From assembly GCA_002243285.1 (NCBI GenBank), contig CP022585.1, positions 4,487,444 to 4,551,443 on the forward strand: a DNA stretch of 64,000 bases, given 5' to 3'. The stretch is from Candidatus Fluviicola riflensis. GTDB taxonomy: Bacteria; Bacteroidota; Bacteroidia; Flavobacteriales_D; Crocinitomicaceae. The notes beneath the pieces were generated by a model. It was not told where the DNA came from, searched no databases, and was given only the letters and a program-made list of their open reading frames with translations. Of the stretch, positions 51,189 to 60,009 are shown in pieces (positions within the stretch are counted from its first letter, which is position 1; the number at the start of each line of letters is the position of its first letter). A program made the position numbers and the translations under genes.

Positions 51189-51826
51189 AATTCCAGAATA
51201 TAATTCGTCCGTTTTTCCTCCCCAATCGTAGTCGCTGGCCCATGACCGGGATAAACAACCGTATTTTCCGGCAACGTAAACATCCGTTCGTGAATCGTCT
51301 TTTTTAAGACTTCCATCGATCCGCCGGGCAAATCGGTGCGTCCGAAACTACCGCGAAACAAGATGTCACCACCAATGAGCAGGTTTTCAGCCGCGTTGTA
51401 AAAAGCCACGTGTCCCACACAATGTCCGGGACCGAAAATCACCGTAAATTCCATGTCATCGATCACAATTACCTGGTGATCTTCAAACCATTCGGTTGGT
51501 TCTGGCGAAGAAACGTAACCTGCCAAACCATACATCTGCGCCGAGCGCTCAGCCATACTTAACGTAAACAATTCCTCTTTGTGAGCGCGTAACGGAACAC
51601 CGTAAGTTTCGCAGCAAAACGCATTTCCCAAAATATGATCGATGTGGCAATGCGTGTTCCAAACTGCTTTCACCGTCAGGTTGTGGCGCTTGATAAAATC
51701 GGTAAGTTCCTGCTGCTCGAAACGGTCATAACAACCCGGATCAATAATGATACACGATTGTTGGTCGCCTGAAACGACGTAGGTATTTTCCTGGAATCCG
51801 TTGAAGGTAAACGAATGAACGTGCAT
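51185..51826 (-). CDS. Metallo-beta-lactamase-fold hydrolase (glyoxalase II-like)
   Basis: A 213-residue MBL-fold enzyme. The zinc-binding motif is NTHCHIDHILGN (H-x-H-x-D-H), with the Asp/His ligands GHCVGHVAFY, GDILFRGSFGRTDLPGG and YPGHGPATTIGEE. It resembles hydroxyacylglutathione hydrolase or YcbL-type hydrolases. The substrate is unknown, probably thioester cleavage. It is cotranscribed with the PAP2-like gene 12 bp upstream and with rpoN. Confidence 0.88.
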   Translation of the reverse strand: MHVHSFTFNGFQENTYVVSGDQQSCIIIDPGCYDRFEQQELTDFIKRHNLTVKAVWNTHCHIDHILGNAFCCETYGVPLRAHKEELFTLSMAERSAQMYGLAGYVSSPEPTEWFEDHQVIVIDDMEFTVIFGPGHCVGHVAFYNAAENLLIGGDILFRGSFGRTDLPGGSMEVLKKTIHERMFTLPENTVVYPGHGPATTIGEEKRTNYILEF

Positions 51827-51838
51827 GAGAAAATGGTT

Positions 51839-52486
51839 TTAAGAACGGAACAACAATACGGTTGCAGCCAAAGCCGTGGCACCAATAAAATACCCAACAA
51901 GGCATTGCGCGAGTGAATGTTTGCCCAAATAGATGCGTGCGCTCATTACAATTCCGCTCATGATCAGCGTTGCCGGCAAGATCCAGAAGGTAAAATAATC
52001 AATACCAGCATAATACGCAAAAAGGAAACCGGATAAAATTCCCATTCCGGCGGCATGTAGCGAAACTTTCCACCAATGCGTGATGATCGTACAGGTAAAA
52101 ACAGTGGCAAATGAACCGATGGTCAACGCATAAACGGCCGTCGGCAATAAACTGTCCGGATCTTTCAGATGAACGAGGTAAAACAGCGCAATCGCGGAAA
52201 CATTTACAAAAAACGAAGGAATCATGCGCTCTTTGCGCGAATCCATCATCACGGTGGTAATGGCTCCGCTGTACTTCAAAAACAAAATGGTAAAACTTGG
52301 AATGAGAATGGAAAAAAAGCAAAACATTAATAACAGGAGCATTTTCCAGTCCTCAGGAATCAGATAAACAACTTCGTTGCGTTCCAACACCGTATCTGCA
52401 GGTACGAAAGCCGCAATTAATAGGGCAAAAACAGGTGCGTTAAGCGGAATAAAAACCCAGGACAGGATGCGGGAAAGTTGATTCAT
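51839..52486 (-). CDS. PAP2-like membrane phosphatase
   Basis: A 215-residue membrane protein with six helices. It contains SRKERMIPSFFVNVSAIALFYL, then HAAGMGILSGFLFAYYAG and RIYLGKHSLAQCLVGYFIG, which resembles the SRxxxxxHxxxD-type signature of the PAP2 superfamily (variant spacing, with Asp replaced by Gly). Catalytic activity therefore cannot be assumed. The ATG overlaps the stop of rpoN (TGATG), so it is translationally coupled. Confidence 0.7.
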   Translation of the reverse strand: MNQLSRILSWVFIPLNAPVFALLIAAFVPADTVLERNEVVYLIPEDWKMLLLLMFCFFSILIPSFTILFLKYSGAITTVMMDSRKERMIPSFFVNVSAIALFYLVHLKDPDSLLPTAVYALTIGSFATVFTCTIITHWWKVSLHAAGMGILSGFLFAYYAGIDYFTFWILPATLIMSGIVMSARIYLGKHSLAQCLVGYFIGATALAATVLLFRS

Positions 52487-53940
52487 CAGAGTTCTTTGCG
52501 TAAGCGTGCCACTGGAATATTCAATTGTTCGCGGTACTTGGCAATGGTTCTGCGCGCAATATTGTAGCCTTTGTCGTTGAGCAATTTGGCCAGATGTTCG
52601 TCTGTGAGTGGTTTCAGTTTGTTTTCTACCGAAATGGCGTCGGACAAGATTTTCTTTACCTCACGGGTTGAAACTTCTTCGCCGGAGTCGGTTGAAAGTG
52701 ATTCGGAGAAGAAATATTTCAGTGAAAACACACCGTAGGAAGTCTGTACGTATTTACTATTGGCAACACGCGAAATGGTCGAAATATCCAAACCTACAAT
52801 CTCAGCAATGTCTTTCAGGATCATTGGTTTCATCTTGGTTTCGTCGCCGCTCAGGAAATACTCTTTCTGGTAATTCATGATGGCTTCCATCGTTGTCAGC
52901 AAGGTGTTATTCCGCTGTTTGATGGCATCGATGAACCACTTGGCACCTTCAAGTTTCGATTTCACGAATGTCAGCGCATCTTTGTCCGATTTCGACGTTT
53001 TGGCACCCTCAGCGTAGCTGCGCATCAGTTGTTCGTATTCGCGGCTTACTTTCAAATCGGGTGTATTGCGGGCGTTGATCGAAATGTCTAACCGGCCTTC
53101 AAATTCGGTGATCAGAAAATCAGGAATTACCTGTTGTAAACTTTTGGCGCCTTCTTTCATGGAGCCTCCCGGTTTCGGATTCAGGCGAATGATCGCATCA
53201 ATGGCTTCTTTTAAATCCTGGTCGCCGATTTCCAGTTTTTTCTGGATTTTATCGTAGTGCTTTTTCGTAAATTCTTCAAAATGGTCCAGCAGGATTTTCT
53301 TGGCCGTGTAAAGCGTGATATTTCCGTCCTGTTTGCGTTCGATTTGTAAAATCAGGCATTCGCGCAAATCGCGTGCTCCGATTCCCGCCGGATCCAATTC
53401 CTGCACCAAACGCAACACCAGTTCCACTTCTGCTTCGGTCACGGTAAGATTCGCCGAAAAGGCTAAATCATCCACAATCGCTTCTACTTCGCGGTTCAGA
53501 TAACCCGATTCGTCCAGGTTTCCAATAATGGTATCGGCAATCAGGAACTGATTATCGTCCAAATCGAGCAAATGCAGCTGATCAGTGAGTTTTTCCTGGA
53601 AAGAAGCTTCTACCGAAAGCGGAACAGCGCGTTCTTCGTCGTCTTTGCTGGTATTGTTGGCTTGTGTTTTATAATCGGGCGTATCGTCGTCGAAATAATC
53701 GCTCAAATCAAAATCATCATCACTATCGTAATCCTCGTCGTTGTTGTACTCGTCGTCTTCGTTGTCGTACTCCTCATCCATCTCGTCAGGACCTTCTTCC
53801 AGCGCTGGATTTTCCTCCAGTTCCTGCTTGATCCGTTGGTCCAATTCCATCGTAGGAACCTGTAACAACTTCATGAGTTGAATCTGCTGTGGAGATAAGC
53901 GTTGTTCGAGTTTCTGCGAAAGTTGTTGTCTGAGCGCCAT
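52486..53940 (-). CDS. rpoN: RNA polymerase sigma-54 factor RpoN
   Basis: A 484-residue sigma factor. The N-terminal region I is glutamine-rich (SPQQIQLMKLLQVPTMELDQ). Residues of about 40-75 are highly acidic, with long runs of D and E, as region II often is. The core-binding domain and DNA-binding domain follow, and the C-terminus carries the RpoN box ARRTIAKYREQLNIP. The gene precedes the PAP2-like and MBL genes in an operon. No enhancer-binding activator is seen in the window. Confidence 0.96.
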   Translation of the reverse strand: MALRQQLSQKLEQRLSPQQIQLMKLLQVPTMELDQRIKQELEENPALEEGPDEMDEEYDNEDDEYNNDEDYDSDDDFDLSDYFDDDTPDYKTQANNTSKDDEERAVPLSVEASFQEKLTDQLHLLDLDDNQFLIADTIIGNLDESGYLNREVEAIVDDLAFSANLTVTEAEVELVLRLVQELDPAGIGARDLRECLILQIERKQDGNITLYTAKKILLDHFEEFTKKHYDKIQKKLEIGDQDLKEAIDAIIRLNPKPGGSMKEGAKSLQQVIPDFLITEFEGRLDISINARNTPDLKVSREYEQLMRSYAEGAKTSKSDKDALTFVKSKLEGAKWFIDAIKQRNNTLLTTMEAIMNYQKEYFLSGDETKMKPMILKDIAEIVGLDISTISRVANSKYVQTSYGVFSLKYFFSESLSTDSGEEVSTREVKKILSDAISVENKLKPLTDEHLAKLLNDKGYNIARRTIAKYREQLNIPVARLRKEL

Positions 53941-53979
53941 AGTTACGTAGTCGATAGTCTTACAAGATACAAAAAAGGA

Positions 53980-55431
53980 CTAGAATTCCGCGTTTTGCGG
54001 TGTTCGTGGAAAAGGAATAACGTCACGGATGTTTGACATGCCGGTTACGAACATCACCATGCGTTCAAATCCGAGTCCGAAACCGGCGTGCGGCACCGAT
54101 CCGAACCGGCGTGTATCAAGATACCACCACAATTCTTCTTCGTGAATTCCGAAATCAGCACATTTTTTCTTCAGGATGTCCAAACGCTCTTCACGCTGCG
54201 AACCACCTACCATTTCACCGATGCCCGGGAACAGAATGTCCATCGCAGCAACGGTTTCCTTACCGGCCTCACAACCTTCATTGGCGCGCATGTAGAACGC
54301 CTTGAACGAAGCCGGATAATCGGTAATGATGACAGGACGTTTGAATTCTTTTTCTACGAGGTAACGTTCGTGTTCGCTTTGCAAATCGGTTCCCCAGCTC
54401 ACGTCGTACTTGAATTTCTTCTTTTTATAATGGCTGGAATTCATCAGCAAATCGACGGCTTCCGTATAGGTGATGCGTTTAAAATCATTCGCTACCACAA
54501 ACTGCAAACGATCAATCAACGACAATTCGCTGCGTTCGTTTTGCGGTTTCGATTGCTGCTCGGTGGCTTCGCGCTCGTTGAGGAATGCCAGGTCGTCTTT
54601 GCAGTTGTCCATCACGTATTGACAAATGTATTTCAGCATGTTTTCAGCTAAATCCATGTTGTCTGTGATATCGTTGAATGCCACTTCCGGTTCGATCATC
54701 CAGAACTCAGCCAGGTGGCGAGATGTGTTGGAATTTTCCGCACGGAACGTCGGCCCGAATGTATAAATGGAACCCAATCCCATGGAAGCCAATTCACCTT
54801 CCAGCTGACCCGAAACGGTTAAGTTTACTTGTTTCCCGAAGAAATCCTGTTCGTAATCAACCGTACCGTCTTCTTTCAACGGTGGTTGCGCGGCGTCAAG
54901 ATTTGTCACGCGAAACATTTCACCGGCACCTTCGGCATCAGAACCGGTAATGATCGGTGTATGGATGTAGTAAAACCCACGATCGTTGAAAAATTGATGA
55001 ATCGCGAAACTCACCGCATGACGCACACGAAATACGGCTCCGAATGTATTGGTACGGAAACGCAAATGTGCCTGTTCGCGTAAAAATTCCAAGCTGTGTT
55101 TTTTGGGTTGCATCACCGTTTTTTGTACATCGTCAGGATGTGCTTCACCAATGATCTCGATGGCTGAAACCATTAATTCCACAGCTTGTCCGCTTCCCTG
55201 TGATTCTGCCAAAACGCCTGTAAGCCCAACCGCTGAAGCAGTTGTGATCTTTTTCAGCGTCGTTTCATCAAATTGCTCAAAGTCAACTACGGCTTGCAGA
55301 TTATTGATGGTAGAACCGTCATTCAGTTGAATAAAGCGGTTACTGCGGAACGCCCGCACCCATCCTTTCACACAATACGTAGCACCAACTTCAGGTTGGC
55401 CCAATACTTCTGCAATTTTTGTTCGTTTCAT
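53980..55431 (-). CDS. asnS: Asparaginyl-tRNA synthetase
   Basis: A 483-residue class II synthetase. The N-terminal OB-fold anticodon-binding domain (residues 15-105) is followed by the catalytic domain: motif 1 [24 protein letters not shown], motif 2 [21 protein letters not shown] and motif 3 [16 protein letters not shown], ending [10 protein letters not shown]. It charges tRNA-Asn. The length is normal. It lies 40 bp upstream of rpoN and may be cotranscribed. Confidence 0.97.
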   Translation of the reverse strand: MKRTKIAEVLGQPEVGATYCVKGWVRAFRSNRFIQLNDGSTINNLQAVVDFEQFDETTLKKITTASAVGLTGVLAESQGSGQAVELMVSAIEIIGEAHPDDVQKTVMQPKKHSLEFLREQAHLRFRTNTFGAVFRVRHAVSFAIHQFFNDRGFYYIHTPIITGSDAEGAGEMFRVTNLDAAQPPLKEDGTVDYEQDFFGKQVNLTVSGQLEGELASMGLGSIYTFGPTFRAENSNTSRHLAEFWMIEPEVAFNDITDNMDLAENMLKYICQYVMDNCKDDLAFLNEREATEQQSKPQNERSELSLIDRLQFVVANDFKRITYTEAVDLLMNSSHYKKKKFKYDVSWGTDLQSEHERYLVEKEFKRPVIITDYPASFKAFYMRANEGCEAGKETVAAMDILFPGIGEMVGGSQREERLDILKKKCADFGIHEEELWWYLDTRRFGSVPHAGFGLGFERMVMFVTGMSNIRDVIPFPRTPQNAEF

Positions 55432-55472
55432 GAAAGCAAAAATAGCAAAGAATGTTGAATTTGCAGGGACTC

Positions 55473-55859
55473 TTAAAACGCGGAATGCAGGACAAAGTAA
55501 TGTTCAAAAAACAATTGCGCTGGTTCAGGATATTCTTCCGGCGGAGCTACCAGCACGGTTTTTTCCAGATCGCTGAATCCGTGGCGTGCCTGTATAGCTT
55601 TGAACAAGGTATATTTTTCGTCGGATGGCCCGAATATCAGGATACGACGTGGCGTTTGGAGCAAGGAGAGAATCCTTCCCACAAAATTCTCCATTTGAAC
55701 CTTCAGCACCGATTCATGTGGTACATGATCGGCAGGCTGAAGGTTGAGTTCGATGCGTGTTAAAACGGGAACTGTTTCATCAAACGGATTTTTCGAGAAG
55801 ACAAATGCTTTGTCGGGATCGATATAAATGCCGTAATCCAATTTAGTTGGGGAATCCAT
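55473..55859 (-). CDS. BaeRF-like (archaeal/eukaryotic release-factor-like) domain protein
   Basis: A 128-residue soluble protein. The segment [56 protein letters not shown] resembles the C-terminal half of small Bacteroidota stress-associated proteins related to host-attachment/BaeRF families; that assignment is from memory and tentative. It lies 18 bp after the glycosyltransferase gene on the same strand, at the end of a five-gene minus-strand cluster. Confidence 0.5.
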   Translation of the reverse strand: MDSPTKLDYGIYIDPDKAFVFSKNPFDETVPVLTRIELNLQPADHVPHESVLKVQMENFVGRILSLLQTPRRILIFGPSDEKYTLFKAIQARHGFSDLEKTVLVAPPEEYPEPAQLFFEHYFVLHSAF

Positions 55860-55876
55860 AATAACACTGTTTAAAA

Positions 55877-58150
55877 TTAAGAGGCGAGTAATGAAGCTTT
55901 GTTATCGTCATAGGCCAATGCCCATTGTTTGTTTTGGTGTAGATGCAGTAATGCTGCCCGATAATCTTCCATAACTAGTCTTGCCAAGAGATAACTCACG
56001 GTCGATTCGGCTCCCTGGTTCAGGTTTACATGATCTTCTTCCAGGCCGTCGCAGCAACCACCGGTACACGGATTGTAAACAATCCGGCGCAGGTGATTTT
56101 GCCCCTGGAACCAGTTAAATGCGGTTTCCATTTTCATCAGATAATCGACTTCCTCAAAGACGTCGTAAAAGCGGCTCAATGCCAATACGGTATACGCCAC
56201 ATCGATGGGTTGTTCACCAAAATATTCGGGTGTTTCTCCTTTGTGCAGCCAGCCTTTGTTCGAAACGACTTTAATACCATCCTCATTGAAAATATGGGTG
56301 AGTAAAAAGTCGAATGTGATTTTGGCAATATCACGGTAAGGCTCATGTTCGGTCACTTTATAGGCGCATAATAAGGCTTCGGGAACCAAACTGTTGGCAT
56401 AAGTCATATAACTTTCAAACCATTCCCAGTCTTTCTCAGATTCGTGCAGGTACATTTGCACCAGCCTGTCGGCCAGCAAGCGAATGAGGGCGCGAGTGGA
56501 AGCCAGTGGAAAAGCGTTGGAGTAATAATACAAACCTTTGATGGCGAAACTCATAGCACGGGTTGAATACATATCAGGCACGCGCTTGGAAGCAGTATCC
56601 AATACTACTAGTGCGCGGTGAACGAGCTGCATCGAGAGTGTTCCGTTCAGGGAAACCATATATCCGAGTGCCCAGATAGCCCGGCCGTTTGAGTCGGAAA
56701 GATTGGTAGAATAATTGTCTTCCGTAAAGGCTCTTTTCTCATCTACATAATTAAGGAAATGGCCTTGTGGTTGCAGGCAAAACTCCAAAAATGTCAGGTA
56801 TTTCCGAATCAGCTCAAGATCCGCTTCGTCTTTGGTAATCTTATAATGTTTGCAGACGGCAATAAGTGCACGTGCATTATCGTCTAAGGTATATCCTGAT
56901 CCAATATCCGGTTGATTGAGAATGGAGAACTGAATAATCCCGAAATCGGTGGTTATTCGCTGAATATGGCTCAAATTTATCTCGGGCAGCCGATACTCCA
57001 ATGAGAACGGTTCTTCGCTGATCTGTTGAAACAACATTGCGTATTGAAGCGCAGTGTTTTCCCACGATGTTGCGGCCATTCGGTGCAAAGCACTCAGGTG
57101 AATTTTATGGCGCATGTCTTCATCGGCCAATAAATGATTGATTGAAACAGCCAGTTTTTCCGGATCGCTGAATGGAACAATGGTATACGGCGTGTCCTGC
57201 AACAATTCCAACGCGTGCGGAATTGGTGTTGAAATAATAGGACATCCGCAGCTGAGCGCATACGAAAAAGTGCCGCTCACCGCCTGGTTGGGATCTTTTG
57301 ACGTGAAAAGGTACAGATCGGTTAGCTGCAGGTATTCCAGCAAATCGGTTAATGAAACGTATTGATTGATAAACTGCACATGATTTTCCAGGTTCAGTTC
57401 CTGCACCATCTGTTCCAGCATATCCCGGTAGCTTTCTTGTTCCTGTTTCACCACTTCAGGGTGTGTTTTCCCAATTACCAAAAACAGCAAGTCCGGATTT
57501 TTTTCAATGACTGCTGGTAATGCCTTGAGCGTGGTTTCAATGTTTTTCCCTGAGCTGATCAGCCCGAAAGTAGAAACGATTTTTCTTCCGGTAAAACCGT
57601 ATTTTTCCTTTAGCTGCTCTTTATTGCCATTTCGCACTAAATGAGTTCCATGCTGGATTACCGTTACTTTTTCCGGATTTATTTCGTAATCCTGCAACAG
57701 CAGTTCTTTAGCATTTTCTGTCATTACAACAATAGCGGCGCTCTTAGTCACAATTTGCTGTATTTCCGTCAACAATGAAGAATTGGGACGTGGAAGCACG
57801 GTGTGAAAAACTACCGCAACGGGCATTACCACATCTTCCAGTAACCGCAGAAAACTGTCGGTGTGCTGTTTGTAAAATCCAAACTCATGTTGCACCACCA
57901 ACAGGCCGATATCCGAATCGGCGTTAAGTGTAGAAGCCAATTTGGTATATGATTGTTTCAAATTGGTATTCAACGCATACGCGACTTCTTTAGGATAACT
58001 GGCAGCTTTTTCTGTTTCTACCGCAGCGATTTTCAGTACAAAAGAGTGGTTAAACTGCCGATTGAGGGCCTGAACCAAATCTTGTGAAAAAGTTGCAATT
58101 CCGCATTCACGAGGTGGGTAAGAGGTAAGAAATACAATTGTCGGTACCAT
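55877..58150 (-). CDS. GT4-family glycosyltransferase with C-terminal alpha-helical domain
   Basis: A 757-residue protein. Residues 1-380 form a GT-B fold glycosyltransferase (SYPPRECGIATFSQDLVQAL..., VIQHGTH, FGLISSGKNIETTLKALP, SKDPNQAVSGTFSYALSCGCPIISTPIPHALELL). Residues 385-757 are helix-rich with aromatic segments (IWALGYMVSLNGTLS, WEWFESYMTYANSLVPEALLCAY, LNQGAESTVSYLLARL), like alpha/alpha-toroid proteins of glycoside hydrolase character. It is the partner of the GH130 gene 1 bp downstream in the transcript order. It probably processes beta-mannoside or other glycans. Confidence 0.85.
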   Translation of the reverse strand: MVPTIVFLTSYPPRECGIATFSQDLVQALNRQFNHSFVLKIAAVETEKAASYPKEVAYALNTNLKQSYTKLASTLNADSDIGLLVVQHEFGFYKQHTDSFLRLLEDVVMPVAVVFHTVLPRPNSSLLTEIQQIVTKSAAIVVMTENAKELLLQDYEINPEKVTVIQHGTHLVRNGNKEQLKEKYGFTGRKIVSTFGLISSGKNIETTLKALPAVIEKNPDLLFLVIGKTHPEVVKQEQESYRDMLEQMVQELNLENHVQFINQYVSLTDLLEYLQLTDLYLFTSKDPNQAVSGTFSYALSCGCPIISTPIPHALELLQDTPYTIVPFSDPEKLAVSINHLLADEDMRHKIHLSALHRMAATSWENTALQYAMLFQQISEEPFSLEYRLPEINLSHIQRITTDFGIIQFSILNQPDIGSGYTLDDNARALIAVCKHYKITKDEADLELIRKYLTFLEFCLQPQGHFLNYVDEKRAFTEDNYSTNLSDSNGRAIWALGYMVSLNGTLSMQLVHRALVVLDTASKRVPDMYSTRAMSFAIKGLYYYSNAFPLASTRALIRLLADRLVQMYLHESEKDWEWFESYMTYANSLVPEALLCAYKVTEHEPYRDIAKITFDFLLTHIFNEDGIKVVSNKGWLHKGETPEYFGEQPIDVAYTVLALSRFYDVFEEVDYLMKMETAFNWFQGQNHLRRIVYNPCTGGCCDGLEEDHVNLNQGAESTVSYLLARLVMEDYRAALLHLHQNKQWALAYDDNKASLLAS

Positions 58151-58151
58151 A

Positions 58152-59192
58152 TCATTTCGGGTTTGAGTGAAGCAGTAGTTCGGTTATGAGCGCCGTGAAA
58201 CTTACTGACGCGCAGGCGATTCGTTCATCGGCGGCACCGTAATAAATGTACAGTAGGTCGCCGAAAAGTGCGGTTCCGGTAGGGAAGCAGACGTTGTTGA
58301 CAGCTCCTTCCATCTCGTAATCGCACTCTGGTGAAAAAAGCGGGTAGGGCAGTCGCGAAATTTCTATTCTCGGGTCGCTTAAATCGAGCAACGCACCGCA
58401 GGCCGAATAAACGAATCCGTTGGGTGAATTGCGCACACCGTGGTAAATCACAACCCAGCCTTCTTTACATTCGATGGGCGGACAACCACCTCCGATGTAA
58501 CTTATTTCATGATTGTACAGCGGCTTAAGTACAACATGATCGGATAAATGGCGTAAATAGTCCGTCCAGAAATCGGGAGTTAGCTCTTCAAATTTGCGGA
58601 CCGTGACCAATTGAATATCAGGACGGATCCGATGAAAAAAAGCAAAACGACCGTTTATTTTCCGGGGAAATAACACGATGTTTTTATCCCACAGGAGTTC
58701 TTCGGACGAATCAACTCCCACGTTTGCATTCTCAAACGCCGCGAACCTCAGGTATCTGAGATTCATTGCGTCATTTGAGCTTATTAGTTGTTTAAAACGA
58801 TTGTTACTCATTTGAGGCACGATCATTCCTTTTTTTTCAAAAATATTGAGGTCTTTTGAAACGGCCAGCGCACCACGCGCACTCCAACCGTCGTATGCTG
58901 TGTAAGTAAGATAGTATAGTTTGTCAATACATACTATCCGCGGGTCTTCAATTCCTTTTATTTCATAATCGAATGTTGGAACAAGCAGCGGAACCGTGTG
59001 CCGTTCGATAACGGTTAACGGCCCGAGTAGTTTACAATACCCGATCGTAGAGTGATTTCCCGCCTGTACAGCCCGGTAAAAAACATGAACGTACTCGCCT
59101 TGCTGCATGATCGCCGGATTTAAGACACCATCGTCTTCAAACCCCAGGGCTGTTTTGTGCAGCAGAACACCCTCTCTTTTTACCGTCAGCAT
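58152..59192 (-). CDS. GH130-family glycoside phosphorylase/glycosidase
   Basis: A 346-residue five-bladed propeller enzyme of family GH130 (beta-mannoside phosphorylases and related hydrolases). Motifs are FYRAVQAGNHSTIGY, GIEDPRIVCIDKLYYLTYTAYDGWSARGALAVSKD (the GIEDPR Asp-Arg pair is the active-site signature), FPRKINGRFAFFHRIRPDIQ and YIGGGCPPIECKEGWVVIYHG. It shares only 1 bp spacing with the glycosyltransferase gene, so the pair is a functional unit, possibly for synthesis or turnover of a mannan-type polymer. Phosphorylase versus hydrolase activity is not decided by sequence alone. Confidence 0.9.
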   Translation of the reverse strand: MLTVKREGVLLHKTALGFEDDGVLNPAIMQQGEYVHVFYRAVQAGNHSTIGYCKLLGPLTVIERHTVPLLVPTFDYEIKGIEDPRIVCIDKLYYLTYTAYDGWSARGALAVSKDLNIFEKKGMIVPQMSNNRFKQLISSNDAMNLRYLRFAAFENANVGVDSSEELLWDKNIVLFPRKINGRFAFFHRIRPDIQLVTVRKFEELTPDFWTDYLRHLSDHVVLKPLYNHEISYIGGGCPPIECKEGWVVIYHGVRNSPNGFVYSACGALLDLSDPRIEISRLPYPLFSPECDYEMEGAVNNVCFPTGTALFGDLLYIYYGAADERIACASVSFTALITELLLHSNPK

Positions 59193-59205
59193 ACATCAAT
59201 TCAGA

Positions 59206-59562
59206 TCAGACCACCGGAATTTTAGGGTTGTTCTTTTTCAACGCGGCCGCGAGTGATGTCGGAGTTTCTTTCTTCGCAGTGTCCCTCTTTGTCACTGGTT
59301 TCCGCGTTTTTTTCGGAGAGCTCATAGGAGACTTAATGGCTTTTTTTACTTCAACCATTGTTTCTTCCAAATCTTCTTTGTCGTCTTTTAAGCCATCTAA
59401 GAATTCGTTGAAACGACCCTTTAACTCGTCAGCATATTCCGCACCTTTCTTCGAAAGTTTTTTGCGGGTTTTTGATCCTTTGTCCGGCGCATAAAGCGCT
59501 CCCAGTAGCGATCCTATCGCTGCTCCAAAGGCGATTCCTGTCATTATTTTTCCTGTGCCCAT
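59206..59562 (-). CDS. YtxH-domain membrane-anchored stress protein
   Basis: A 118-residue protein. The N-terminal glycine-rich helix (TGIAFGAAIGSLLGALYAPDKGSKTRKKL) is the YtxH signature, with the APDKGxxTRKKL turn. A charged coiled-coil-like segment (RFNEFLDGLKDDKEDLEETMVEVKKA) and a Lys/Pro-rich tail follow. Such proteins occur in stress-induced gene sets. It is the second gene of the cluster, 12 bp after the lmo0937-type gene. Confidence 0.85.
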   Translation of the reverse strand: MGTGKIMTGIAFGAAIGSLLGALYAPDKGSKTRKKLSKKGAEYADELKGRFNEFLDGLKDDKEDLEETMVEVKKAIKSPMSSPKKTRKPVTKRDTAKKETPTSLAAALKKNNPKIPVV

Positions 59563-59574
59563 ACTTATTTGTTT

Positions 59575-59721
59575 TTATGTTTTCTTTAGTAACTGCAAAG
59601 TGATCAGGACAACTGCCAAACCTAGAAACAAATGGAAAAATCCACCGGTACGGTATCCGAAATAGCCTACCAGCCAAATCATGATTAACACCACAGCGAT
59701 TGTATATAAGGCATTACCCAT
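59575..59721 (-). CDS. lmo0937-family small membrane protein
   Basis: A 48-residue protein, ATG at 59721 and TAA at 59575-59577. It begins MGNALYTIAVVLIMIWLVGY and continues FGYRTGGFFHLFLGLAVVLI, a two-helix plan matching the lmo0937/small-YqaE-like family. It is the first gene of the cluster YtxH, GH130, GT4 and BaeRF-like, all on the minus strand with short gaps. Function is unknown; it probably relates to stress. Confidence 0.7.
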   Translation of the reverse strand: MGNALYTIAVVLIMIWLVGYFGYRTGGFFHLFLGLAVVLITLQLLKKT

Positions 59722-59865
59722 TTGTTTTTCTGTTTGTGTGAACGTTGTCTATGGTCAAAGATCGTTTACGCCTGCGGCAAACACATTACAGAAGTTTGAT
59801 GAGAATTTACACTATTCCCACTTTTTGGATTTTTTAATAATTGTGACACAAGAAAAACATAAACC

Positions 59866-59900
59866 AAAAAATCCCCTTCGCCAAAGACGAGGGGGATTTT
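59866..59900. terminator. Terminator hairpin 1
   Basis: AAAAATCCCC and GGGGGATTTT form a stem with flanking A- and T-tracts in the 288-bp gap between the lmo0937-type gene and nrdA. Confidence 0.65.
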
Positions 59901-59919
59901 AATTCGTGTACTATTAAAT

Positions 59920-59957
59920 AAAAACGGCACAATTATTAACATTACACAATGCCGTTT
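59920..59957. terminator. Terminator hairpin 2
   Basis: AAAAACGGCA and TGCCGTTTTC form a stem with flanking A- and T-tracts, 20 nt after the first hairpin. Confidence 0.6.
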
Positions 59958-59974
59958 TCTATGTGTTGGTAAAA

Positions 59975-60007
59975 TTGTGGGGGCCCGATTAATCGCGCCC
60001 CCACAAT
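59975..60007 (-). terminator. GC-rich hairpin directly behind nrdA
   Basis: TTGTGGGGGC pairs with GCCCCCACAA around CGATTAATCG, a nearly perfect 33-nt dyad 3 nt from the nrdA stop. Three hairpins in a row make readthrough into the stress cluster unlikely. Confidence 0.7.
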
Positions 60008-60009
60008 TT

